From Allium sativum (lineage: Eukaryota; Streptophyta; Magnoliopsida; Asparagales; Amaryllidaceae), in the NCBI GenBank assembly GCA_030737875.1, contig CM060923.1, forward strand, positions 494,724,453-494,788,452: DNA of 64,000 bases, in the 5' to 3' direction. A program made the translations under genes and the position numbers. The notes beneath the pieces are model-generated. The model saw nothing but the letters and a program-made list of their open reading frames with translations. It was not told the DNA's origin and ran no database searches. Within the stretch, counting starts at the first letter, position 1; every line of letters starts with the position of its first letter. Below are positions 1 through 11,600 of this stretch, one piece after another.

Positions 1-289
1 GAATCGCGAGCGCCGCCATAACCACCCACCGCCGCGACAGCAAAACCCCCAGACCCGCCTGCCTCCGCCAGCTCCAGCTCCCCGGCGACAGTGACGCCCC
101 CCATTCGAACGGTGAGTCCTTTTTATTTTTAGTGTTTAAACTGTTTTTTTTAATAAGTTTAAAACTGAAATTTTTTTTTTTAAGTTTAAAACCTGATTTT
201 TAATTTATTTTTAAAACTGTTTTAAAAGAAAATAAAAACTGTTTTTTTTTAAATGGGAATTATAAAACTGATTTTATTTTAAACTTTAA
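1..289. other. GC-rich scrap followed by AT-rich DNA, unassigned
   Basis: Positions 1-118 are strongly GC-rich, unlike everything else in the window. They are open in one + frame (from base 3) and in one - frame, and end at a splice-donor-like GGTGAGTCC near 111. Positions 120-289 are A/T homopolymer-rich, as an intron or LTR leader might be. Similarity to LTR B starts only at about 290, so this stretch is either a part of LTR A that B lacks, or unrelated DNA next to it. An exon edge or captured gene piece is possible but unproven. I see no domain in the 38 or so codons available. Confidence 0.3.
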
Positions 290-489
290 AATAAGAAAAA
301 GGTTTAATCTTTTAATAGGAAAAGATTAGAACGTGCAAAAATAAAGATCATATCTTTAAAAATATAAAGATGGAATTTTTGTTAGGTAGAAAAAGTAAGG
401 TATGATTCTTATATTTTTAAAGCAATAAAAATATAATTTTTACATCATAAGAATAACAGAAATATAATCTTTATATTCAATATCAAAGT

Positions 490-655
490 CAAAATGCAAT
501 CTTTATATATTGAACTTTGAAATAAAAATTCGATTTTTATATATTGAACTTCGAACTAAAAATTCGATTTTTATATATTGAATAGCGAAGTCAAAATTCG
601 ATTTTTTTATATTGAATAGCAAGGTAAAAATTCGATTTTTATATATATAGTGAAT
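490..655. repeat. 34-bp tandem repeat in LTR A
   Basis: The motif ATTCGATTTTT recurs at 528, 562, 596 and 630, a constant period of 34 bp. Each unit has the form ATATATTGAA...AAATTCGATTTTT. LTR B has only about one unit at the matching place (9480-9530). The array lies just upstream of the TATA box at 700. Confidence 0.8.
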
Positions 656-699
656 ACGGGCAGCGAAGATGACGAAGACGGGATAACGAAGAAGATTTC

Positions 700-707
700 T
701 ATAAAAG
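700..707 (+). promoter_or_regulatory. TATA box of LTR A
   Basis: TATAAAAG lies in the context GATTTCTATAAAAGAAG. It matches TATAAAGG at 9579 in LTR B, and the sequence around both is conserved (GGATAGCTATYGGTGAGAA about 25-30 bp downstream). Conservation between two separate copies supports a core promoter. Activity is not shown. Confidence 0.5.
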
Positions 708-1624
708 AAGTGCCGTGGGGCTTGGATAGCTATCGGTGAGAACTTCACACTCAAATTTACTTTTCTAGTTATATATATACTAGGATGCAGACGGTGCTTA
801 TTAGAAGCACCCGACACCCGTCCACATACCATGGACTTGTTTGTTTGGATGTTTGGTGATTGATTGAGATATTGGTTTGAATGTGGTTTGTGGTGTGAAA
901 AATCGAATCGATAAATTGGTTAGGATTAGACGTGCGCCGTTATAAGGCGAAGGAGTAAGGCTAGGTTAGACCCTTACTCCAAATTTTGTGGTTTGCATAA
1001 CGAAAGTGAATGTGATTGATGTGTGAATGGCGTGGGCCTTCACTAGACCGGGGATAAGGCTAGGCCTCGTCCCGTTTCTAGTATCGTGCCGTTATGCCGC
1101 CGAAATTTTCTAAAATATCTTAGAAAAATAAAAATATCATTTTATTTAAAGAATGAACTGAATAGATATTCATATGTCGAAATAAAATATTTTATCGTTA
1201 AAAATATAATTTTTAACGTGAATATGAATATAGTGAATGCGAATAAAATAAAATATTCATTTACAAGCCAGATGGTTTGTTTATGTACACCTATTTGAAT
1301 GACATTGATTGGGTCGATAAATTTTACACGTCGCCCAGCTGCACGAATAAAATCTGTGTTTGATTGTTTGAAACCCTACACGGGTGTTGGGATGAAATAT
1401 GAAGTTCACTCATCCTAATTGATTAAATATGTCGATCGATTGATTGACAGGCTGTTATAAGCGTTAGATATCTATATTTGATGCTTATACAGTGTAGTGC
1501 ACTTTGGTTGATGGTTGATTATTGTCAATGCTATTATATACATGTGTTGTATGAAAAACCATATAATTAACGTTATATGGTGATTGATTGGGCCTCATTC
1601 CAATTTGAAAAATATAGAATATAT

Positions 1625-2040
1625 AAAATAAAGGTTCATGTGTTGACTATACTCATCCGTTGGGAATAGCCATGTGTTGAACGAATTATTTTTATAATAA
1701 AATTTACATCTTTATCAATATAAAATAAAGGTTCATGTGTTGACTGTACTCATCCGTTGAGATTAGTCATGTGTTGAACGAATTATTTTTATAATAAAAT
1801 TTACATCTTTATCAATATAAAATAAAGGTTCATGTGTTGACGGTACTCATTCGTTGAGATTAGTCATGTGTTGAACGAATTATTTTTATAATAAAATTTA
1901 CATCTTTATCAATATAAAATAACGGTTCATGTGTTGACTATATTCATCCGTTGATATTAGTCATGTGTTGAACGAAATATTTTAACAAAAATAGTCATAC
2001 ACGGACGGTACTCATTCGTTGAGATTAGTCGTGTGTTGAC
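1625..2040. repeat. 97-bp tandem repeat in LTR A
   Basis: GGTTCATGTGTTGAC recurs with its GTTC at 1634, 1731, 1828 and 1925, exactly 97 bp apart. Each unit ends with an ACATCTTTATCAATATAAAA-type segment. A shortened fifth unit reaches about 2040. Spacing is exact and units differ by only a few bases, so the expansion is fairly recent. LTR B has only scattered single occurrences of the word (near 10370). The units are adjacent, with no repeat-spacer structure. Confidence 0.85.
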
Positions 2041-2105
2041 AAAAAGAAATATTTGAAATAGAATATATAAAGCCGTGTTGAATAGTGATGCGCCATTTTG
2101 ACGCG

Positions 2106-2245
2106 AACGATATATAACGATTTCAAAATGAATTGAATATATAACGATTTCGAAATGAATTGAATATATAACGATTTCGAAATGAATTGAATATATAACG
2201 ATTTCGAAATGAATTGAATATAAAACGATTTCGAATTGAATCGAA
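2106..2245. repeat. 27-bp tandem repeat in LTR A
   Basis: TATATAACGATTTCGAAATG recurs at 2111, 2138, 2165, 2192 and, with one change, 2219, a strict 27-bp period. Because 27 is a multiple of three, the - strand shows a repetitive open frame here, which is a by-product and not a gene. A degenerate GAATTGAAT-rich stretch continues to about 2530. Confidence 0.85.
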
Positions 2246-5200
2246 TAGAAAGCCAATTTGATTTCAAATTGAATATATAATGAACTTGATTCAAATAGAA
2301 AACGAAACGAATTTAATTTGAATAGAAAATGAATTTGAATCGAATAGAAAACCAATTTGAATTGAATTGAATTGAATTGAGAAACGAATTCGAATTGAAT
2401 TTAAAATGAAGTGAAATGAATTCAAATTAAATTGAAATTTGAATTGAATAGAAATGAATTTTAAAACGAATTTATAAAGAAGAATTCAATTTTGATTTGA
2501 ATTGAAATAGAAGTTGACTTTGCTTTTGAAACGAATTCAAAACTAATTATATAATTCGTTTTAAATAAAAATCGACGAAATATATATTATATATATTATA
2601 TATATAATATAATGGCCTGAAATAGAACGCGCCGCGCCGCGGCAGTTCGTAAATTTCGACCATTTATTTCAAACGGACATTACGGGAGATCCGACCGTCG
2701 GATTCTCCTAAAACCGGAACCGTTGGGTTCGTATCGAAAAGAGCTTTCTAACGAATATTAGAAATTTGAAATCTAACGGTTGGATTTGGAGATACGTCCA
2801 AATCAAATTCGAAAAAGGTCGCTATAAGTGCAGTTCGATGGCCGTTGTTGGAAATCGACTGCACGGGCCTCGATAAAATTATTAAAAATAGTAATAATTT
2901 GTATAAAATCATAAGAAATGATTTGGGAAAATTTGGGATAAAAAAAACTCCACATTTGAAAAGATAAAAATGGTTTTTATCGAAATGCACTAGTTTGAAC
3001 TAAATTTGAAACCCAATTGATTCTAATAAATAAATTAGATAAAAAAGGGGTTTTAAATAATCGGGATTTCTAATATATTTGATTGGATTTGAAATGGGTT
3101 TATCGTGAACTGTGTTTTAAATAACACTAGTTCTTTAACCCGATAATAAATAGAATGTGATTTGGGTTTATCGGGAACTGTGTTTTAAATAACACCTAGT
3201 TCTTTAACCCAGTAAAAGGAGTTTTAACGAATCTGCAATTAGATTGAAATGTGAATTCGTAATCTAAATTTCCAAATTTAGAAAATGAACGAGAATGGAG
3301 TATTACCAGTTTTGCTCCAAAGCGATAGTTAAATCTTTAATTAGATTTGAACGTGAAATGGTAATTAATTTTACCGATAACACCACGGTGTTAGATATGG
3401 AGTATTACCAGTTTTGCTTCATGGGATGAATAGGTTGGGATTGGGAAATAAAATAAATAAATAATTACTTCGTTACGGTTCGCTAATCTCGACTAGTTGG
3501 GAAAACCATAATTTGGTTTTAAAAGACATCCAAAGGAAGATTACAGGATAAATTTTAAAGAATTTATCTTGGATAAAATTAATGGGAACCTTTCCCTAAG
3601 AATGTGGAATTTAGAAACTAGCTGTAGGTTGGCTAAGAAGAATGGTTTCCTGGGTATTGATCTGATGTTGGTTTCGGCCTTCGGGGTTAATGTTTGGGAA
3701 ATTGTTCTCTTGCTAATTTGCAGTTAGTGACTAATGAATTGGAATGAGGCATATGTTGTGTTTGTGTAACATTTGTTTTTAATATACGCGGGTTGTTCGG
3801 AAAGACCGGGTTTACACCCATTCTGAATAACCGATTCGACGATATGTCGAAGATGAAGACGGTGGTCGAAGACCGGAAGTCTTCACATCGTTTGGGTAAT
3901 TACTGACGATCCTGATTGGGCTGTACACCCAAGAGGATGGAAATAGTTGGTGGTCGTCCAGACGTACTTGGAGATGGATGGATATGCGAGGAAAGTGCCT
4001 CCGGTTTCGTTCAGACCCAGAACGGACTTGTAAATGGATTGTGTGTCTGACATTGGATTTTATTCTGTGTTGATTGATTTCTATTAAATATATATCTGTT
4101 TGGCGGCGGAGAATTTATTCTCTTGCTTAACGCCCTTCTCTGAGACGTACGAGCTTAGAGGTTATATATCGATAGATATCAATCGCATGGCATGAATTGC
4201 CTGTGTGGCATGCTGAGTTGCATGGATCAAGGCTTCTGTTGAAAAGCAAAGTCTTGTAGTTGATGATCAAAGCACGGCCCTTGTGGCGTAGCTTTGTGTA
4301 TAGTGTGTATTCGCGAGCCTCACACCTCGGTATGAGTTAAAAACGGGATACGGACTGCAGGGAGAGCGCACGTTTCTTTCTAGCTTTGGTGGTGTCAGTG
4401 ACTTACCAGCCCTGACATATATACTTTTCACCTTTGTGGTTGTTGGATGAGGCGCCTCGATTATAGGTCTGTAAGGACCGGGAAACGTGTGTTCAGGAAT
4501 TGCCAATCCTCTAACGTAAGTGAGGACCGGCCCTGAAGCATCCAGGGGTTACCCAGTGTGCGTAATCCTGAGGCATTTGCTAGAGTGTCTCGAACGCGGA
4601 GAGGAGCTTGCCCCTTGCCTCGACTCATGACGGAATCCAATTTCCAATACGTGTATTTCGGCTTTATTTGTAGAGCCTAGTATGGCGACATAGTAGCATG
4701 GGATACTATGCCGTCTATGATTTATATTTATGATTGAAATGTTTTGACACTATACACTTATTATAGTATCAAATGATTTGTTTTAAGCGTACCAAGCATG
4801 TTTGGCTATTATAAGGGAAAACCCTATCCCCCGGCTTGCGTTGCATTGTATGATAGGACCTGGGTCTTATAATAGCTTCATTTTTCGAAAAAGCATTGCG
4901 TTGTCTATTGATATGCACTGGTATTCTTGGGAGGAAACCCGTTCCGTGTTATGCGGCGTGGTCCCTTGAATTACTATCTTTTAAAATAAAGTTTAAATAA
5001 CTATTTTAGTTCTCACACCAGTCACATGACTGACCTGGAGTTTATTGTTTTAACCTAAACTCTGGGTGCCCCTATTTTCCGCACGGGCAGCTAGTAGTTT
5101 TGGTTTTGCAGATTTATATTCACAGGATCCTGGTTTATAGCTGGAATGATATCCGGAAAGCTCTGTATCCGTATATCACCTTCAGTTGTGCTTTATATTA

Positions 5201-5431
5201 TTTTTCCGCTGCTATGTATTTAAATGTAATTTAAATCTCTGATATTTCTGTGTAATATTTATTCATTTATACTCTGCATATTCTTGTAATCTGATGCATA
5301 TTGTTGTAATAACAATGAAATGTTCTTCGGCTTGTGTTCTGATTTGTCCTGTTCTCAACGTTCAGGGGTTTCGAACGGTTTAGATCGGTTTAACGACTGA
5401 TTCAGATCGAGCGAAATTCCAGGCCGTCACA

Positions 5432-8400
5432 GGATCCCTCACATATATTAAATATTATTTATTTTCATTATCATATGAACTGTTCTGATTGGGTGATTGA
5501 TTTGATTGTTGACCGTTGACTGAAAATCCAACGTTTGTTTTATTCTAACCAATGGGTAGTATTAGTGGAGTAATTGGCAGCATATGGCCTATAAATCAAT
5601 CGGTTATAATTATTGATTCACTGTCAGGTGAACCGACGTGAATGAAGTTACAAAATATATTTTTATAACTGAAGATAAATTTTTAAATCTATTATTTTCA
5701 GTAGAAGTTTATGAAAAGAAAATAAATGCTTATTTAAGTTTATAAGAAAATATTAAATGGTTTTATAAAGTAAATGATAATGTTAATGAGATATATAAAC
5801 AAATGAACATAAATTAACATAAAGGTTAAGAGGGGGTTAATCATTCTAGGAAATCAATTAAAGGAAATTATATAAATTAATTATATTTTTAATTAATTTA
5901 AAAAGAAGAATTAATTAGAATTGGTTAAAGAAATTTAATATTTATTTGTGTAAGTGAGGAAGTAAATTATAAATAATTTAAGGATTTCTTTTCTTAAATG
6001 GAATTTAAGGATTTCTTTTCTTAAATGGAATTCATTTAAGTAAGAAATCAAAGATGGAATGGAATGTAGATGAATCATGATAAGAGTTTGTGAATAAGAT
6101 TTATATTTAATCCAAGTTTTTATAATAAAGTTACAGTAGTGATTTTAAGCGAGTACGATGGGTTGGGACAAATGTTTAGATAACATTTGAATTAAGATGG
6201 AATCAAGGTATAGTGGTTTTATATTGAAACCGAGTTTTATAAATAAGGTTGTTAAAAGATCAGTAAAGTTAAAATGGTGATTTTTAGTTGGAAATACTAT
6301 ATAATGAAATCAAGTGAAGTGAATGAGATTGAAACGGGATTGTCAAAGCGGGAAATGGTATGAAATAACGAAGTGAGATTTATTCCAAAGTTTGGAATAT
6401 TATGTTCCGAAGTTCGGAATTTTAATCAAAGGAGAGAGTATGAGCTAAGTAAAAGGTTTTGGAAATGACAACGAATATAAGTTATCGTAAATAGTTTACA
6501 AAACGATTTTGTAAATGGAAGTTAAGAGTTAGAAATGTAATTTAAATATTAGTTGTCGATAATAATTTACAAATGGAATTTGTAAATAGAATAAGAGTTT
6601 TGAAAATGATGAATTTTGTAACAATCATCACAAACAATAAATGGAACTATTGATTTATAAACTGAAGATCTTTAAAAAAAGCGCTATGTGATTTTAGACA
6701 ACGCATAAGTTGTCGGAATGATTTGAAAAGTTATAATATAGGGTTTTGAAGTGAAATCTATAACGTTTGTTACAGATGATAAATTGAATTGTTTTGATAG
6801 AAATAAATATAAGAATTCGTTCGAGATGTCAATATAAGAATTTTAAAAGACAAATGTAAGATTTATAAAGATATATATAAAAATTGTAAAGATATTTATA
6901 TTAGATTTGTTCAAGGCAGTTATATATGATTTAAAACAAATATAGTATTGAAAACAAGTTTTAAAGAACTTTATAAAGGATTCTATTGTTTTATGGAATC
7001 GAAGCTCGATTATAATATTATAAAGGGTTATTAAAGATTATGGAGAAGTATAATAATAGTTTACTTAATAATTAATTAAGTAAACATTGTTGAGATTTAA
7101 ATAAGGTTTCCAAAGGAGAACGTGTGGTTAATAAACTCTATTTATTCTGAAGATATGAATGTTATTGGTCAAGGTCTGAGAGGTAAATAAAATACCCCAA
7201 CTTGAATGGCTTCATGATTATCCAAGAATGATACTAGTTTATAATCGAGAGGAAGTGAGGGAAACATAAGTTATGATTTCCATAAAAAATATTGAAAACT
7301 GTATTCGGAAAGTTTATAAGTAAAGGTAATGGTTTTTAAGAATATTCTTATAAGAAGTAAAAGATAACTCCAATCACGGAAAGATTCTAAGAATATAATT
7401 AACAGATGTCTAGTTAAAGAGGCCAAATAATGCCGAGTACTGAACCAGCATACTCATTTTATCCATATGATTATTTGTTTGATAGTTAAATAACCGACTA
7501 TCAAATCTGGCCAATACGATCGTTGGTACAGAAAGACCGGGATCGAATTTATATTCGAAAACCATTCCGAACCAGCAAATACGAAATTGTTGAAGATGCA
7601 TATTTAAGATGAAGCGATTGAAGACGGTGGAACTTCATAAGCAGAAGGATTACTAAAATTCTCTAACCTGCAATCAGAGATAAACTGTGATTCTTTCGTG
7701 GTTGAAATCGACGAATTTGCAAGGACTACTCGCTACTGGTCTATAGGGTGATTCCTATGATGTGGTAGGAGGGTACCTCCGGTTCATCCTGTTCCTAGGT
7801 GACTTATATGGACGAGTGTTTGACAAAGTATTTCTTAAGAATTACGTACATTGATTTTTACAAACGAACTTCTATCAGCTGCAGAATATTTTTGTGGACA
7901 TCAATTAGTGATTTGATGGATCTGACGATGTGATATTCAAAGTAAATGGTGGCCAGAAGTTCTAAAGATGAATTCAAACCTCAAGCCTCACAACTGGGAA
8001 ATGACAAAAATCGGGCAAGTAGCATGGCTATGTGGGTCGCTCCCAATAGGGTGTATAATCACCTATCGAGAGAAATTCCTTTTGCTTCTTTAATCTATCG
8101 GTGCTGTCCCTTTCGGGAAACGGTTGCTGATCCCAACCGTTGGTGATATACTTTCGATACACTCAAGCGAAATAAGTGGTCGGTCATGTGTGGTCGGGTT
8201 GCAAGACGTTATTATTGAACCTAGTGTATTCCCCTCTAGAGATACACTATCGGTAGGTGGTTCCATACCTTGTCATAGTTAGAATCCAATCTCCAATAAG
8301 CGCCCGCGGTTTTGATTGTATACTATATATGTGGAGCGTGAGTTGCAAGCGTTCCGCCAGATTTCTATTTATTTGTAATTAGACATTACTATAATATCAT

Positions 8401-9014
8401 ATGATATATATGATTTCAAAATGTTTTGGGTTAGAGTAAGGTAAAAAACGTCCGTATTTATGTGTGGATTTGGTCTTATTATTACCCTTTTCTTTCAAAA
8501 AGATTTTGAACATTAAAATCAAGTTGGATAATTCCCCTTAAACTACGCGAGTTTTCTCACTCTAGTTCACCAGATGACCCGGTATTCGTAATGCTCGGGT
8601 TAGACTCGGTTGTAAAGGTCCGGGTTATTAGATACTACGAAGTTCAGAAGACGTACTAGAGGAGTTCAGACGTGTGGTGTTATAAAGTTATTATTCCACT
8701 GTGTTTTGTGTATAAGGACAGGTTGTTATAACTGTCCAAGTGTATTGATGTACTCTGATGATTGTAAGTATATGTTTTCAAGCTCTCAATAAAGATTATT
8801 TTTTACATTATATTGTGTTCCGCTGCGATGTGAGACTCTGTGTTGTATTGGTTCTTCTTCTTCTTCTATTCTAATATTTCTTTCTTCCTTACCTCACCCT
8901 CTAATTTCTTTATATTGACTATCTGGTGTTTTCGATACGTAGGTTTTGGTGAGTAATACGAGTTTTATGTATTATTGTCAAAAATCCGGGCGTCGAACCC
9001 GCTGGGTCGTTACA
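5432..9014 (+). mobile_element. LTR C: diverged gypsy-type LTR, left part missing
   Basis: It ends with ...GGGTCGTTACA at 9014, the usual end of Tekay-like LTRs. It is clearly related, in inverted orientation, to LTR D: 7440-7600 pairs with 15000-15120, 7940-8040 with 14510-14610, 8160-8400 with 14150-14400, and 8770-8900 with 13630-13760, at roughly 75-80% identity by eye. The left end is interrupted by LTR A, so the 5' part should lie left of A, outside the window. No primer-binding site follows 9014. The 66-codon frame at 7946-8146 is not conserved in D and is not called a gene. The AT-rich 5600-7100 stretch holds nothing I can assign. Confidence 0.6.
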
Positions 9015-9195
9015 TTTGTTGTAAAGGCTATCGCTGTCAGATGTGAGGAAGACGGGTTCGGGTTCTTCTCTGTGATGTTGGTAGATTGGGTGTTTCTTTC
9101 TTCCTACTTCATTATACTTTATTGTTTATGTTTGATAGTTGTTTTATCGCTCACTAAGACTGTTGTCTGACTCAAGGTTTTATGTTTCTTCTTAT
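9015..9195. other. Unassigned 181-bp spacer between LTRs C and D
   Basis: Together with 13531-13539 this is the sequence between the 3' ends of C and D before B was inserted. I see no PBS, PPT or coding signal in it. Its last five bases, CTTAT (9191-9195), are the left copy of the target duplication of LTR B. Confidence 0.5.
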
Positions 9196-9578
9196 TGTAA
9201 TAACCCGGAAAATACGAGCCAATTTAAATTTTTTAAATTGATTATTTCAAAGCAATTTGAACCTTTGAAATAGAAAAAGGTTTAATCTTTTAAAAGAAAA
9301 AGATTTGAACTTGCAAAAATAAAGATCATATTTTTAAAAAGAGAAAATACGGAATTTTTGTTAAGTAGAAGAAGTAAGATATGATTCTTATATTTTTAAA
9401 GCAATAAAAATATAATTTTTACATCATGGGAATAATAAAAATATAATCTTTATATATTTAATAGCGAAGTCAAAATGCAATCTTTATATATTGAATAACA
9501 TAGTAGAAATTCGATTTTTACCTATGTGGAGAATACGGGCAACGAAAGCGACAAGAAGACGAAATAGACGAAGATTTC

Positions 9579-9586
9579 TATAAAGG
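9579..9586 (+). promoter_or_regulatory. TATA box of solo LTR B
   Basis: TATAAAGG in the context GATTTCTATAAAGGAAG is conserved with position 700 in LTR A. With B reduced to a solo LTR, any transcript starting about 30 bp downstream would read out into LTR D in antisense. Confidence 0.45.
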
Positions 9587-11104
9587 AAGAGTCGTGTTAT
9601 TGGATAGCTATTGGTGAGAATTTCTCACTCTTCAATTTCTTTTTATATATATATATATATGTGTGGAAATAAAAGTGAATTGCTATATATAAATATTTAT
9701 ATATATATATATATATACGCCCCCTCGTCCACAAACCATGGACGATATTTATTGGTTGAAATTGTTGTGAAAATTGGTTGACGGCAAATTGTTGTTTGGG
9801 ATTGTTTGTGGTTGATATTGAATTGATTGTGGTTGAAAATACCCGTTTGTGATTGGAAAATATTTGGTTGAAACCACATAGGATTAGTTTGTGGAAGTGA
9901 AATAAATATAAACATGCCGCCTGCGTGCGAATTAGATGCATGATCCCCATTGTCAAAAACCGCGAGGTTTTAAGGTAGAGCGAGGAGCCGTACTAGGGAC
10001 GGTGCCGGTTTTAACTACCCTGCCGTTATGCTGCCGAAATTTTGAATAATCTTTGTGTGTTAGAATTATTTTCATATGTTGAAATTATTTGCATGCATAG
10101 AAATTAAAGCCATATATTGAAACTATGTCCATGTGTGGAAACATTCATGTGTTGAAAAGTGTTGTGTGAAAATAAAATTCATTTGTGAATGAATGAAGTG
10201 TATAAACAATAAAAATCACATTTTTATATATATATGAAGTATGAAAAATATTCGCCTTATATAAATAATTTCAATCATAAAAATCCCATCTTTCTAATAT
10301 GAACAACATAAATAAATTGTCCATGTGTGGAAATACTCATTTGTTGAGAAATGTGTGTAGTGGAAAGGTTCATGTGTTGAATAAAAAGATTGAACGATAA
10401 AAATTACATTTTTATTGAAACTATGAAGTGTTGAAACCATACATTGGTTGAATAAATATTTTAAATGACAAAAATATCATTTTTATCATATGTGTGATAT
10501 GCTAAAGATATGCAGACGTTGAAACAAATATTTGTGATAGAAATATTATTTTTAACATGCATAGGAACTAAATAAAATAGTCATGTGTTGAAATCTACTT
10601 TAGTTCGCCAAAAATTATCATCTTTGAAATGTGAAGTGTTAAAAATAGCCACTGGTTCGAATAAACGTGCATGAGTTGAAATATACATTAACTAGCTAAT
10701 GATATGATTTTAGCTTATGCATGCGATATTAGAATGAATGGTGTTTTTAAACCAAAGCAAATCAAATATGAAGTTGAATAGGAATTGATAAATGATAAGA
10801 ACTGTATATATATGTACATGCATATTCATTGGACAGGTTATAGCAAAGAGGCTAGAGAAGAGGAATAAAATTTTGTGCCCGACAAATAGGTACACATTTA
10901 CTGTTTTGTTTGGGTGATGATTTTATGAGCCTGTTGGCTAGCCGCTTGGCTTTTTCTTTTTCTTTTTGAGATTAAAAGGACCGGGAACGCTATTTGCGAT
11001 TTCCCGATGCTCCCGGTGCAGGGGAGGTTATGGCGAAATTTTCCAAAATTTTAAGGTGTTAGAAAAATATTTGAAGTGAAAACGATATGGAAATCATTGA
11101 ATGA

Positions 11105-11600
11105 ACTATATTTATATAAATATATAAATATAATTAAAACGAAACACGGCCGTGCAGTTCATATTTTGAAACCGTGATTTCAAACGACTAATGCGGAAGA
11201 TCCGACCATTGGATTTTCCCGAAACCTCAACCGTTGGGTTCGCCTTGGAAATATCTTTCCAACGGCACCAACTTTGTGAAGATCCGACGGTTGGATTGTC
11301 TGGAATGTTTAATTCAAAATTAGTGAAAAACAGCGCCAGAAACGATTATATTTATATATATATATATATAAATATAATTAAATTAAATAGAATAACGACG
11401 CTGCAGTTCGTAAATTGAAATCGTAACTTCAAATGGTTAGTGTGGAAGATCCGACCGTCGGATTTTCCCAAAACTGGAACCGTTGGATTCGTTTTGAAAA
11501 GACCTTCCTAATGATGTAAAATTTGTGAAGATCCAACGGTTAGATTTTCCTATATGTGTAAAACAAAATTAGTGGAAAGCAGCGCCAGTGCATCGACACG
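11105..11600. repeat. About 249-bp tandem duplication in LTR B
   Basis: Two units share the order TATAAATATAATTAA, TGCAGTTC (11153 and 11402), GGAAGATCCGACC, CCGTTGG and GTGAAGATCC. LTR A has one matching block at about 2620-2830. Each unit contains the short inverted repeat ATCCGAC/GTCGGAT or a decayed form of it. The duplication is old, as the two units differ at many positions. Confidence 0.65.

Larger units (their letters stand above)
290..5431 (+). mobile_element. LTR A: long gypsy-type LTR, 5' limit not defined
   Basis: This is the same LTR family as B (9196-13525). Matching blocks run in order: 300-480 with 9285-9480, the TATA region near 700 with 9579, 3780-4050 with 11840-12110, and 4130-4680 with 12160-12700. 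The 3' end is ...GCCGTCACA at 5431, the CA end expected of an LTR. It is followed by GGATC (5432-5436), which would be the target duplication. The matching left end lies outside the window or was lost. A is longer than B mainly because of tandem arrays at 490-655, 1625-2040 and 2106-2245. No PBS, PPT or coding internal region follows, so it is probably a solo or truncated LTR, apparently inserted in LTR C. The many short open frames inside are not conserved in B and are not genes. Confidence 0.7.

Noticed and set aside
1625..2040. 97-bp regular repeats considered as a CRISPR-like array
   Set aside because: Units are directly adjacent and similar along their full length; there are no unique spacers, no cas genes, and the DNA is plant.
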